In this document: positions 23,085 to 31,775 of the stretch, piece after piece | Numbering within the stretch: position 1 is the stretch's first letter | How the letters are laid out: the number at the start of each line of letters is the position of its first letter | NCBI GenBank assembly: GCA_016209885.1 | Contig: JACQVF010000013.1 | Span: 1-47,661, forward strand | Source of the DNA: Gemmatimonadota bacterium | GTDB taxonomy: Bacteria; Gemmatimonadota; Gemmatimonadetes; Longimicrobiales; Gaopeijiaceae | Direction: 5' to 3' | DNA length: 47,661 bases | The notes under the pieces: generated by a model | Told to the model about the DNA's origin: nothing | Databases searched by the model: none | What the model saw: the letters and a program-made list of their open reading frames with translations, nothing else | Position numbers and translations under genes: made by a program

Positions 23085-24338
23085 TCAGAACCCAAATGAC
23101 CAGTGGACGACGAGGCGATCGGGGATCTCCGCGCCTCCGGCCGGCGCGCGGTTGATCTCGTACCCCCCCATCAGCGCAATGTGCGGCGAGAACCAGTAGT
23201 TAAGGCCGAGCCCGATCTGAGTGTAACCTCTGCGCGGCTCGAACCCGTCTGCCTCCACGTCCAGCCTCTGGGACCAGCGGACCACTGGCTCCCACGCGCC
23301 CACGCGCTGGGCGAGCTGGATGTAGTAGCCCGACGCCTTGGCGACCACGAGCTCCTCTTCCTCCTCGCCGGCCATCTCGTCGTTCACCTCTCCCATCGGC
23401 TCGCCCTCGTGGGGCGCCTCCACATCGTAGCGCAACCCCAGCCATTCGCCGCGCAACTCGGTGCGGCCACGGCGGTACTCCGCGGCGACGTTCCACCCGG
23501 TGAGCCGCCGCTCCGCGGCGTCATCGAAGGCGCCCGTCAGGAGTGAGACGTCGAGCTCGAATGCGGGTGCGATCACCCACGCCGCCCGCGCCCCCACCAT
23601 CTTGTCATCGTTGTTATCCTCGCCCGACTCGCCGAACGCGAACTCTGGCAGCGGCGCGTGCTCATCCTCTTCCTCGCTGGACACTGCCGCCGAGATGAGC
23701 CCCATCTCGCCCTCCCCGCCCTCGGCCCCGTGCTCGGCTTCCGCCCTCGGACCCTGCGTGACGAAGAGCGAACCCGTCAAGCTCGTACGGGCTCCCCAGT
23801 TCCAGCTTGCGCGGAGCATGGCGCCGAAGTCGGCCAGGATGGGGAGGAGCGGTCCGGCGGCCATCTCGCCATGCCCGTAGATGGGTGGGTTCGTGGAGAA
23901 CTTGTTGATCCACGTGGGGTGCAGGCGCTCCCCGAAGACGCCGAACGGTAGCAAGAACTTCCCGCCCACGATCACGACGTTGTCACTCATCAGGAAGTCA
24001 ATCTGCGCGTACTCGAGCCCGGTGCGGGTCGCACCTTCCTCGATCTCGAATTCGAGCTCCCCCTCGTAGAGGAACCGCTCTCCGAACTGGAACAAGAGAA
24101 CGGGGGAAATGGAGCCGAAGAACGTGTTTCCGACGTCCCCGGTCGTCGTGGCCCGCCACCCGGCCGTGCCATAACCGGCCACCAGGAACTGAGTACGACG
24201 CCGGGAGACCTCGCGGGGCCAGGACCCCTGGGACCCTTGGGATCCCTGGGCCGGAGCGGATGCGGGCGCAAGCAACAGGGCCGAAAGCACGATCGCCGGC
24301 CCGAGCGCAAGGCCGCGTGACAGCTTCGCCGGATTCAT
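23085..24338 (-). CDS. Outer-membrane beta-barrel porin
   Basis: A 417-residue protein with a signal peptide (about 1-30, ending PASAPAQG) and alternating hydrophobic/polar strands throughout. Examples are FLYEGELEFEIEEG, NVVIVGGKFLLPFG, SLTGSLFVTQGP, ELDVSLLTGAF and TQIGLGLNYWFS. It ends in VVHWSFGF, whose terminal Phe is the usual signal for barrel insertion. Two acidic insertions (about 205-245 and 305-325) may be loops. GKFLLPFG resembles phosphate-selective OprO/P-type porins. Being between a pseudo-receiver and a dihaem lipoprotein raises the chance of an outer-membrane redox or uptake role; this is inference. Confidence 0.82.
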   Translation of the reverse strand: MNPAKLSRGLALGPAIVLSALLLAPASAPAQGSQGSQGSWPREVSRRRTQFLVAGYGTAGWRATTTGDVGNTFFGSISPVLLFQFGERFLYEGELEFEIEEGATRTGLEYAQIDFLMSDNVVIVGGKFLLPFGVFGERLHPTWINKFSTNPPIYGHGEMAAGPLLPILADFGAMLRASWNWGARTSLTGSLFVTQGPRAEAEHGAEGGEGEMGLISAAVSSEEEDEHAPLPEFAFGESGEDNNDDKMVGARAAWVIAPAFELDVSLLTGAFDDAAERRLTGWNVAAEYRRGRTELRGEWLGLRYDVEAPHEGEPMGEVNDEMAGEEEEELVVAKASGYYIQLAQRVGAWEPVVRWSQRLDVEADGFEPRRGYTQIGLGLNYWFSPHIALMGGYEINRAPAGGAEIPDRLVVHWSFGF

Positions 24339-24392
24339 GGACCTGCCTCCCTCACGTGGATTGATTACCCAGTCTTTCGCCCTTGTCCGGCG

Positions 24393-24791
24393 CTAAGTCG
24401 GCGGCGCGCCGGCAGCGCCACGCGTCTTTCGCGCTGCTGCCGCCGCCTCAACGAGGCGCGGAAGCTCTTTCGCCGTTGGTGAAGTCAGGTAATAGAAGAT
24501 CCCCTGCTCCACGACCCGAGCGTCGCTCTCGGAGGAGCGGCCGCTGACGGCGATCACCTGCACGTCCGGGCAGCGGTCTTTCAGCAGCGCGATCTCTAGC
24601 TGCGCCGCCTGAAGCCGCTCGTCGATCCGATCGACGACGGCAATGTGGGGCCGCTCCCGCCGCACGGCATCCACGAAGCCGGGTCCGGGCTCGACGTCCA
24701 CCACCTGGAAGCGCTTCGGGTCGAGCGCGCGGCCGAGGAACAGCGTGAGGTCCCTTCCCGGGCTCACCACCAACACCCGAACCGGCTTCAT
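24393..24791 (-). CDS. Stand-alone degenerate receiver (pseudo-receiver) protein
   Basis: A 132-residue receiver-fold protein without an output domain. Asp54 in HIAVVDRIDE sits where the phospho-acceptor would be. The acidic pair that binds Mg is absent (LVVSPGRD), and the conserved Lys near the end is replaced (YYLTSPTAKEL, where KP is usual). Phosphorylation is therefore doubtful. ATG 24791 is preceded by AGGAGG, which fixes the start. It heads the operon with the porin and the cytochrome and has a sigma-54-type promoter about 50 bases upstream. It may act as a protein-protein adaptor. Confidence 0.8.
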   Translation of the reverse strand: MKPVRVLVVSPGRDLTLFLGRALDPKRFQVVDVEPGPGFVDAVRRERPHIAVVDRIDERLQAAQLEIALLKDRCPDVQVIAVSGRSSESDARVVEQGIFYYLTSPTAKELPRLVEAAAAARKTRGAAGAPPT

Positions 24792-24852
24792 CACGCGCTC
24801 CTCCTCGCCGCGTACGCCAGCCTTGGGCAAGTCCCGGTCGCGCCTCCCGGAG

Positions 24853-24868
24853 AGCAGGACTCGTGCCG
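24853..24868 (-). promoter_or_regulatory. Sigma-54 (-24/-12) type promoter of the receiver-porin-cytochrome operon
   Basis: On the minus strand: CGGCACG-AGTC-CTGC-T, compared with the consensus TGGCACG-N4-TTGC-W. The GG and GC pairs are 12 bases apart, as required. The predicted transcript start is about 50 bases before ATG 24791. Three palindromes lie upstream at the distance usual for NtrC-type activators. Confidence 0.7.
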
Positions 24869-24979
24869 TCACTGCACTGCGCCGGGGCCACCAGCGCGCG
24901 AGGCACGGATCCCATTGGGCGTCAGGGACTTGTGGACGCAATCCGCCCCGTCCGCGGCACTGCCGCCGGCGGAGGCCCT

Positions 24980-25138
24980 GTCACGCCGGCGTGACGGACA
25001 CGAGGCGGGCGGCACCCCGGACCCGGGCGCCAGCGGTCAGAGCGAACGGAACGGCACGGTACGGCGCGGATGGGGGCGCGACGGCAGGCGTGTCACGCCG
25101 GCGTGACAGGGGCGAAGCGTGTGTTCACGCGAACGTGA
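24980..25138. promoter_or_regulatory. Three palindromes TCACG-N4-CGTGA, likely activator sites
   Basis: TGTCACGCCGGCGTGACA is a perfect 18-bp palindrome at 25091-25108. Its central 16 bp recur exactly at 24980-24995. A variant, TCACG-CGAA-CGTGA, is at 25125-25138. All lie in the gap between the NtrC-type regulator gene and the pseudo-receiver, about 110-285 bases upstream of the sigma-54-type promoter. Repeated palindromes in that position are typical upstream activating sequences. The regulator encoded immediately adjacent (25189-26583) is the obvious candidate. Confidence 0.7.
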
Positions 25139-25188
25139 CGTTCGGCACGAGAAGCGTCGCAGAGCCCCGAGGAGATACTCCCGCGCCC

Positions 25189-26583
25189 TCACTCGCGGAA
25201 CTCGGCGGGATCGATCGCATGGCTCTTGAGGAGCCGGTAGAGAGTGCCCCGCGGCACCTCGGCGTCCGCGGCGGCGCGGGTCACGTCGCCGCGGTGGGTG
25301 CGAAGCAGCTCGGTCAGGTAATGCCGCTCGAACGCGGCCACGTGCCGCTCCCGGGCCGCGAAGAAGCCGCGGACGCCCCTCCCGCTCCGGTCCCCCGCCG
25401 CGGTCACGATCTCATCCGGAAGGTCGTCCACCATGATCGTGTCGTGCCCGCCTGTGGTCAGCGCCCGCTTGATCACGTTCTGCAGTTCGCGCACGTTTCC
25501 GGGCCACGGATAGGCGCCGAGGACCTCGATCACCTGGGGGTCGATCTCCACCTGGTCGAGTCCCATATCCCGGGCGTAGCGCTCCACGAAGTGGGCGGTG
25601 AGGATCGGGATGTCGCCAACCCGCTGCCGTAGCGGGGGTAGCTCGATCCGCGCCACATTGATCCGGTAGTAGAGGTCCATGCGGAACCGCTGCTTCCGCG
25701 CCTCCTCCTGCAGGTCCAGCGACGTGGCCGCCACGATGCGCACGTCGACCTCGATCTCCTCCTTTCCTCCGAGACGCCGGATCGTCCGCTCCTGCAGCGC
25801 CCGCAGGAGCTTGGCCTGGAGCTTCATCGGGAGCTGGCCGATCTCGTCGAGGAAGAACGTCCCCCCGTTCGCGAACTCCAGGAGTCCGAGGCTGCGGGTG
25901 TGGGCCCCGGTGAAGGCACCCCGCTCGTGGCCGAAGAACTCGCTCTCCAGCAGGTCCTCGGGGATCGCACCGCAGTCCACGGGGACGAAGCGGGCGCCGC
26001 GCCGAGGGCTGCGCTGATGGATCGATCGGGCCACAAGCTCCTTTCCGGTGCCGGTTTCGCCGATGATCAGCACGTCCACGTCCGTCGGCGCGATCCGCTC
26101 GGTCATGTCGAATACGCCGCGCATGGCAGGACTGTTGCCGATCATCTCGCCGGACGCGTACGCGCGCTCGAGCTGCCGCCGCAACAGCCGGTTCTCCTCG
26201 TGGACCCGCCGGCTCTCGATGAGCCGTCCCGCCGTGGCCAGGAGGTCGTCCGGCAGGAATGGCTTCGTGAGGTAGTCCGCGGCGCCCAGCTTCATGCTCT
26301 CCACCGCCGTCTCCACGGTCGGGTATGCCGTGAGCATCAGCACCGGAAGCTCGGGGTCGTGGTCGCGCGCGATCCGAAGCAACTCCACGCCGTCGAGCTC
26401 TGGCATGCGGATATCGGCGATGAGGAGGTCCCAATCGTCCGTTGAAAGCATGTCCGCCGCGCGAGTGCTGTCCTCCTCGAGCACGATCTCGACTGCGCGC
26501 AGCTTGCCGAGGACGTCGCGGCAGACCTCCAGCATGCCGGGCTCGTCGTCCACCACCAGGATGCGCGCCTTGTGCATGGTCAT
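25189..26583 (-). CDS. Sigma-54-dependent response regulator, NtrC family
   Basis: A 464-residue activator. The receiver starts HKARILVVDDEPGML, with the DD pair and phospho-acceptor Asp in LLIADIRMPE. The AAA+ domain has GETGTGKE (Walker A), the intact sigma-54 loop GAFTGA in GHERGAFTGAHT, and GGTFFLDEIG (Walker B). The Fis-type helix-turn-helix is near the C-terminus (DVTRAAADAEVPRGTLYRLL). ATG 26583 overlaps the kinase stop (ATGA), so both are co-translated; ATG 26577 is an alternative. Its probable target is the promoter at 24853-24868 with the palindromes beside it. Confidence 0.94.
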   Translation of the reverse strand: MTMHKARILVVDDEPGMLEVCRDVLGKLRAVEIVLEEDSTRAADMLSTDDWDLLIADIRMPELDGVELLRIARDHDPELPVLMLTAYPTVETAVESMKLGAADYLTKPFLPDDLLATAGRLIESRRVHEENRLLRRQLERAYASGEMIGNSPAMRGVFDMTERIAPTDVDVLIIGETGTGKELVARSIHQRSPRRGARFVPVDCGAIPEDLLESEFFGHERGAFTGAHTRSLGLLEFANGGTFFLDEIGQLPMKLQAKLLRALQERTIRRLGGKEEIEVDVRIVAATSLDLQEEARKQRFRMDLYYRINVARIELPPLRQRVGDIPILTAHFVERYARDMGLDQVEIDPQVIEVLGAYPWPGNVRELQNVIKRALTTGGHDTIMVDDLPDEIVTAAGDRSGRGVRGFFAARERHVAAFERHYLTELLRTHRGDVTRAAADAEVPRGTLYRLLKSHAIDPAEFRE

Positions 26584-28616
26584 CACAGCTCCGTGGCCGC
26601 GCCCACCAGCGCGGCGGGCAGGCGCACGGTCACCCGGGTCCCGACGCCCAGCTGGCTGTCCACCTTGATCTCACCCCCGTGACTGCGCACCAGGCCAAGG
26701 CAGATCGAGAGGCCAAGGCCCGTGCCCCTTCCCTCAGGCTTGGTCGTCCAGAAGGGTTCGAAGATATGTTGCCGGTGCTCCTCCCGGATGCCGACGCCCG
26801 TATCCTCGACGACCACGGCCACGCGCGGCGCACCGTCCGGGCGCCCGGGCCGCTCCACCCGGGCCAAGAGCGTGAGGTCGCCGCCCCCAGGCATGGCGTC
26901 CAGCGCGTTCACGACGAGGTTCAGGAACACCTGCGCCATCTCGTCGGCGTTCGCGTTCACGGGCGCCAGTGCGACCGGGAGCCGCTCCAGTATGCGGACG
27001 CCCCCGGTTCGTGCCGCCTCCTCGACCGCCGCGAGTGCCTTGTGGAGCGGCACGCGGATGTCGATCGGGGCACGCGCGCCCGTGGCCGGACGGCAGTACG
27101 AGAGCAGACCCTGAGCGATCCGCGCCACACGGTCCGCGAGCTCCACGACCTTTCTGAGCTCCTCTGCGGTCCTCTCCGAGAACTCGGTTCCGTGATCCGC
27201 AAGGAGGATCCGCGCCTTGGCGCTGATGATCGCCACGGGGTTGTTCACTTCGTGGGCGATCCGCCCGGCAAGCTCACCCACCGCCGCGAGACGCTCCGCG
27301 CGGATCATCCCCGCTTCCGCTTGCTTTTGCTCCGTGATGTCCTGGGCGAGCGCGACCACCTGACCGCCCGTGCCGTCGGTGTCGAGGAGCGGCGCGGTGG
27401 TAACGCGGACCGTGCGTGCGGCCGCTAGCGAATCGGCGTGCCGACCGCCGTCAGGAAGCGTGACCTGCGTGACCGCGACCGACTCTTCCTCCAGCGGACC
27501 TTCCGGCCCGCACGGGCACCCTCTGGCGGAGCCCTCCGCCCGCGGCAGCGCCCGGCCGAACCACGACTCCCAGCGACGATTCGCCCATACGACCCCGAAC
27601 TCCCCGTTGCACACGCAGAGTCCGGTCCCGGTGATCTCGAGTGCGCTCTCCAGCATCTGGCGCTGCGCCACAACCTCGTCGGCGAAGCGCCCGAGCTCCC
27701 GCTCGTCATGGCGGAGACGCTCGGCCAGCGTCCCGGTGAAATAGGCCGTCAGGAAAAGGATCGCGCCCTGCAGCCCCACCCGGCTCAGCACGTACGCAGG
27801 GTCGTACGCGGCGTGGAGGATCACACCCCCGTGGTTGTGATGCGGGAACACGGCCAGGGTATAGTGGTCCAGCAGCCCTGACGACTCGGCTCCCGCCATT
27901 GCCGCGAAGAGCACGGTCCCTACGGTCGCGACCGCGTACGAGTCCTTCGCCGAGAGCACCACGCCGGCAATGACTACGTGAAACAGCATCAGCGTAGTCA
28001 GGGGGTTCTCGACGCCGCCCGAGAAGTGCAGCAAGAGGGTAAGCGCTCCGAGGTCGCCGTACACCTGAGTGCGAAGCAGCAACAGTCCCCGGTAGCCGCG
28101 CCGTGCCATGATCCCGTATCCGACGTTCATCGCTGCGAGCGCAACGACGGTCACCGCCAGAGGAGTCCACGATACGGTGGAGAGGATCCCCACCACCTTT
28201 ACTGCCACGGTGATGAGCACGGCGGCCACGACGATCGCCAACCAGCGCATGCGCATGAACCAGTGGGCGAAATGCGCTGCCCGCTCATCCCACGTTTGCC
28301 GACCCCCCCGCGCCCGTGCCTCCGTGGAAAAGGGCTCCCCCAGCAGGGGCGGCGAGGCCCTCAGGATAAGCCACGCCACCAGGACCGCCGCCATGATGAA
28401 CGCCATGACCCCGCGGATCCCGTGAAGGAAGAAGGTGAGGTTCGGATCCCGATCGCCCGGCCAGACCGGCTCGACCAGCTCGTAGACCCCGAAGAGCGCC
28501 ACGACCACCGCGAGGGCTAACAGCACCACAACCACCGCCCGGCGGAGCGACAGGCCTCCTCTCGCGGCGGCATCCTCCTCAGCGGGGGACTCCTCGATTC
28601 TTGTTGGGCGGTCCAT
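26583..28616 (-). CDS. Membrane sensor histidine kinase with RegB-like membrane domain and PAS
   Basis: A 677-residue kinase. The N-terminal third (about 24-300) has about eight membrane helices. One segment, LHFSGGVENPLTTLMLF (about 196-212), carries GGxxNP, the motif used by RegB/PrrB-type kinases for quinone sensing. A loop holds HHNHGG. A PAS domain follows (about 318-430) with Cys at 334 and 336, and 367 and 369 (CPCG). HisKA has His455 in GRIAHEVNNP, and HATPase_c has NALDAMPGGG, VEDTGVGI and GTGLGLSI. ATG 28616 was chosen for its AAGGGGGG leader. It overlaps its NtrC-type partner. Sensing of quinone redox state is inference. Confidence 0.9.
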   Translation of the reverse strand: MDRPTRIEESPAEEDAAARGGLSLRRAVVVVLLALAVVVALFGVYELVEPVWPGDRDPNLTFFLHGIRGVMAFIMAAVLVAWLILRASPPLLGEPFSTEARARGGRQTWDERAAHFAHWFMRMRWLAIVVAAVLITVAVKVVGILSTVSWTPLAVTVVALAAMNVGYGIMARRGYRGLLLLRTQVYGDLGALTLLLHFSGGVENPLTTLMLFHVVIAGVVLSAKDSYAVATVGTVLFAAMAGAESSGLLDHYTLAVFPHHNHGGVILHAAYDPAYVLSRVGLQGAILFLTAYFTGTLAERLRHDERELGRFADEVVAQRQMLESALEITGTGLCVCNGEFGVVWANRRWESWFGRALPRAEGSARGCPCGPEGPLEEESVAVTQVTLPDGGRHADSLAAARTVRVTTAPLLDTDGTGGQVVALAQDITEQKQAEAGMIRAERLAAVGELAGRIAHEVNNPVAIISAKARILLADHGTEFSERTAEELRKVVELADRVARIAQGLLSYCRPATGARAPIDIRVPLHKALAAVEEAARTGGVRILERLPVALAPVNANADEMAQVFLNLVVNALDAMPGGGDLTLLARVERPGRPDGAPRVAVVVEDTGVGIREEHRQHIFEPFWTTKPEGRGTGLGLSICLGLVRSHGGEIKVDSQLGVGTRVTVRLPAALVGAATEL

Positions 28617-29073
28617 GGACCCCCCTTCAGTCCGTCGAGCTCCGAACCGCATCGCATTTCGGGCTCGCATCGCAAGAAGACTACCCGCGGGGGAAGTCTC
28701 CGGTCCCAATCAACGGCCTTGCGTGCCCGCACCGTGCCGCTCACGCCCCATCGGGCCCACCCCGACTCGTCGGCAAGCATCTCCGCCCGTACCTCAAGAT
28801 CCGGCGGGACATCGGGAGTGGCAAATCGGCCAAGACGGAGGACGGGTCGGCCGTGAAAGGCGACCGACCTGAACTCGTGTAGGACACAGGGACTTCCTCG
28901 CCCGGGCGCGGCGCCGGGGTTCACGGCCGGGAGCCGGACCGTTCGCCCTCTGCCGGCCGTGCCGGCCAGGGCACTGTTCTTTGGAGTTCCGCCTCCTAAG
29001 TTTCAAATGAAGTCGGTCCGCAGCGTGATCCCGCCCGCGGCATGCCGCCGGGCGGGCCTGGGAGGTCTGAGCG
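28617..29073. other. Divergent intergenic region, kinase versus GH57 gene
   Basis: 457 bases between outward-reading genes. I find no credible small gene. A weak -24/-12-like sequence on the minus strand (CGGCACG-GTGC-GGGC, 28724-28739) could serve the kinase, but its -12 half is poor. TTCA-AA-TGAA, close to the GH57 start, is a short palindrome of unknown meaning. Confidence 0.4.
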
Positions 29074-31365
29074 ATGCACGTCTGGCATCTCACGCCGGAT
29101 GCTCCGCGCTCGCCCCGCCGGGTGAGCCCCGGTCAGCGGGTCGTTCTGGGGATCGGGACATGGCCGATCGAGCCGGGACAGGTGGTGTGGGTCGCGTACC
29201 GGTTGGAGCGCGGGGACGGATCGACGGAGCAGGGGCGCACCGAGGCGAGCTGGCAGCGGAACGAGGGTCCCAACAGCTACTGGCGGGCGCAGCTCGGGCC
29301 GTTCGTGGCAGGGGATCGGGTCGAGTACGAGGTGCACGGCCGCTCGCCACGGGGGGATGTGCGTACAGCGCCCGTGTCGTTCCGGGTGGGCGCGGCGATT
29401 CACCTTGCGCTCCTCTGGCACCAGCATCAGCCGCTGTACAAGCAGTTGTCACACCCGTCCCCCAAGGGGAGCTATCGGTCTCCGTGGGTGCGTCTCCATG
29501 CCATCCGGGACTATTACTCGATGGCGGCGATGGTGGCTCAGCACCCCGATATCCACCTGACCATCAACCTGACGCCCTCACTCCTCTGGCAGCTCGAGGA
29601 CTACCTGGAGCACGGGGCGACGGACCGGAGCGTCGAGCTGACGCTGAAGCCGGCCGGGCAGCTCACGGCGGACGAGCGGGAGGAGGTGATTGCGAGGTTC
29701 TTCGCCGCGGACTGGCGCAACAAGATTGTTCCCCATTCGCGCTACAAGGAGCTCTTCGCGAAGCGTCAGGCCGGCAGGCGCTTCACTGTGCAGGATCTGC
29801 GTGACCTCCAGATGTGGTTCAACCTGACGTGGTTCGGCAGCGAGTTCCAGCAGGGAGACGTGAAGCTGATCACGGGCGAGACCGTCTCGGTGCGGCGGTT
29901 CGTGGAGAAGGGGCGGGGGTTCCGCCCGGCGGAGATCGAGGAGATGGTGGCGGAGCAGTACAAGATCATGCGCGCGGTGGTCCCCATTCACCGTGCGCTC
30001 CAGGACCGTGGCCAGATCGAGGTCTCCACGACGCCGTTCTTCCATCCGATCCTGCCGCTCCTCGTGGATAGCGATCAGGCCACCATCGATCGTGAGGGGT
30101 GCACACACCCGCCGCGCTTCGCCTATCCCGACGACGCGGACGCGCAGGTGACGCTCGCGATCGAGTACTATGCGCGCTGCTTCGGGCGCGCGCCGAGCGG
30201 AATGTGGCCGGCGGAGGGCGCGGTGAGCCAAGCGGTGGTCCCGATCTTCGCGCGGCACGGTCTGCGTTGGATCGCGACCGATGCCGGCGTCCTGGCTCGC
30301 TCGGGGCGCTGGGGCTACGACACGGGCAACCCGGATGTCGTGTGTCAGCCGTACCGGGCCGAGAGCGGAAGCCAGGCCCTCAGCGTGTTCTTCCGGGATG
30401 CTCCCCTTTCCGACGCCATCGGATTCCGCTACGACGAGTATGCCGATTCCACGGAGGCGGCGAACGACTTCGTCCACCAGATCAAGGAGCGCTTTGTCCG
30501 TCGCTTCCCGGGCACGGAGGACCGGGTGCTCACGGTGGCGCTCGATGGCGAGAACGCCTGGGGCGCGTACCGGGATGACGGGCGGCCGTTCCTGCACGCG
30601 CTCTACTCGCTGTTGGAACGCGACCCCGAAATCGCGACGGTGACGTTCCGGGAGTACCTGGATGGGGACGCCGCCCGCCAGATCCCTGTGCACCCGCTGG
30701 CGGATCAGCCCGGGGTCCAGGAGCTGTTCACCGGCTCGTGGATCGACGAGATGGGGTCGCGTCCCGGGGTGGATCTGGGCACCTGGATCGGCGAGGAAGA
30801 GGAGAACCGCGCGTGGGAGCTGCTCGGGGAGGCGCGGCGCGCCTTCGCGGAGGCCGGGGCGCGGCCGGAATCGGCTCCAGAGGCGTTTCGTGCGCTCTAT
30901 GCGGCCGAGGGGAGCGACTGGTTCTGGTGGTTCGGCACCGACCAATCTTCGGGCAACGATGAAGAGTTCGACGACCTGTTTCGGGACCATTTGCGGAGCG
31001 CGTACCGCAGCCTCGGTCGAGAGGCGCCACCGGAGCTGGAGCTGCACATCGCGTCCCACGCGGTGACGTGGACGTTCGCGAGGCCGGTGCCCCGCGTCCA
31101 GCGGGCCGATCGCTTGAGGATCCGCACGAGCTGTCCGGGTGTCCTGAGCTGGCGGCTCGACGACGGCGAGGCGCGCTCGGCGGAGCCGGCCCCCGTGGGC
31201 GGCGTGATGGCCGGGCTGCGCCGCTATGACCTCACCCTGGGGCCCTTCGCGCCGCCCGCGCACGGCCTTCGCTTTCAGTTCCGCTGCCGCTGCGGAGAGC
31301 CCCAGTGCGCGTACGACGAGATGCACCGGGCTGATGACGAATATCTCGTCGAGATTGTGCCGTAA
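29074..31365 (+). CDS. Glycoside hydrolase family 57 (alpha-amylase/4-alpha-glucanotransferase type)
   Basis: A 763-residue cytoplasmic enzyme without signal peptide. An N-terminal beta-domain of about 105 residues (GQRVVLGIGTWPIEPG) is followed by the GH57 barrel. The family's first motif is HQHQP at 116-120. The nucleophile motif GMWPAEG places Glu381. The acid/base motif ALDGENAW places Asp491. The C-terminal region (about 560-760) is helical and then beta-rich, with CRCGEPQC near the end. Likely action is on alpha-1,4-glucans such as glycogen or maltodextrin. It is a single gene, divergent from the kinase and unrelated in function to its redox neighbours. ATG 29074 follows GGAGGT. Confidence 0.93.
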   Translation: MHVWHLTPDAPRSPRRVSPGQRVVLGIGTWPIEPGQVVWVAYRLERGDGSTEQGRTEASWQRNEGPNSYWRAQLGPFVAGDRVEYEVHGRSPRGDVRTAPVSFRVGAAIHLALLWHQHQPLYKQLSHPSPKGSYRSPWVRLHAIRDYYSMAAMVAQHPDIHLTINLTPSLLWQLEDYLEHGATDRSVELTLKPAGQLTADEREEVIARFFAADWRNKIVPHSRYKELFAKRQAGRRFTVQDLRDLQMWFNLTWFGSEFQQGDVKLITGETVSVRRFVEKGRGFRPAEIEEMVAEQYKIMRAVVPIHRALQDRGQIEVSTTPFFHPILPLLVDSDQATIDREGCTHPPRFAYPDDADAQVTLAIEYYARCFGRAPSGMWPAEGAVSQAVVPIFARHGLRWIATDAGVLARSGRWGYDTGNPDVVCQPYRAESGSQALSVFFRDAPLSDAIGFRYDEYADSTEAANDFVHQIKERFVRRFPGTEDRVLTVALDGENAWGAYRDDGRPFLHALYSLLERDPEIATVTFREYLDGDAARQIPVHPLADQPGVQELFTGSWIDEMGSRPGVDLGTWIGEEEENRAWELLGEARRAFAEAGARPESAPEAFRALYAAEGSDWFWWFGTDQSSGNDEEFDDLFRDHLRSAYRSLGREAPPELELHIASHAVTWTFARPVPRVQRADRLRIRTSCPGVLSWRLDDGEARSAEPAPVGGVMAGLRRYDLTLGPFAPPAHGLRFQFRCRCGEPQCAYDEMHRADDEYLVEIVP

Positions 31366-31775
31366 GGCGGGGCCGGCGATGAGCGGGACCAGCGACCCAG
31401 CCAGGCGCGACGGCGTGCATGCAACGAGCGTGCGCGGGCGGGAGGGACGACGCGCGCGCTCTCGACGCATCCTCCTCTGCGAAAGAGAGCGTGTCCGCTC
31501 CCCGGGGGGCAGCGGGGCAGGGGTCGGGATCGGGTGGAGGGGTTCCCCGGCACGCATCGTGCAAACTGAGCGGGCGAAGTGACGGAGGCCCTGGAGCCGG
31601 GACCGGCGCAACAGCGGGCGTGCAAGGCGCCACAGGGTTTGCTGGCGACGTGCCGGCGGCGTGCCGGGGCCGAACCCGAGGCTCCGGGCGATCTGCAAAC
31701 GGCCCGGGGGCTGGCTGACCGGTGAGGCGCCGTCGAGGGAGGCGGCCGGACCGTGTGGAGAGGGGGGAAGGCGTC
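31366..31775. other. 410-base leader region of the 11-haem cytochrome operon
   Basis: No gene is seen. The region contains the sigma-54-type promoter at 31548-31563, some 210 bases before the start codon, leaving a long 5' leader. GTGCATGCAAC and AGCGTGCGC lie about 130 bases upstream of the promoter, but no strong repeated palindrome comparable to the 25-kb operators is visible. Confidence 0.5.
31548..31563 (+). promoter_or_regulatory. Sigma-54 (-24/-12) type promoter of the 11-haem cytochrome operon
   Basis: CGGCACG-CATC-GTGC-A, compared with TGGCACG-N4-TTGC-W; GG (31549-31550) and GC (31561-31562) are 12 bases apart. The transcript would start near 31575. It closely resembles the promoter at 24853-24868, including the C in place of T at the first base. 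An NtrC-type regulator is encoded opposite, at 34367-35704. Confidence 0.6.

Noticed and set aside
22288..24338. Porin plus cytochrome as a classical porin-cytochrome conduit for extracellular electron transfer
   Set aside because: Such conduits use multihaem cytochromes with eight or more haems inside the barrel; this one has only two, so the idea is kept as loose context only.
28724..28739. Sigma-54-like sequence upstream of the membrane kinase
   Set aside because: The -24 half fits, but the -12 half is GGGC instead of TTGC; such matches arise by chance in GC-rich DNA, so it is not listed as a promoter.
29578..31698. Very long open frame antisense to the GH57 gene
   Set aside because: It is a shadow of GC-rich coding sequence: Arg/Leu/Pro-biased, no domains, and the + strand gene has full GH57 motifs.
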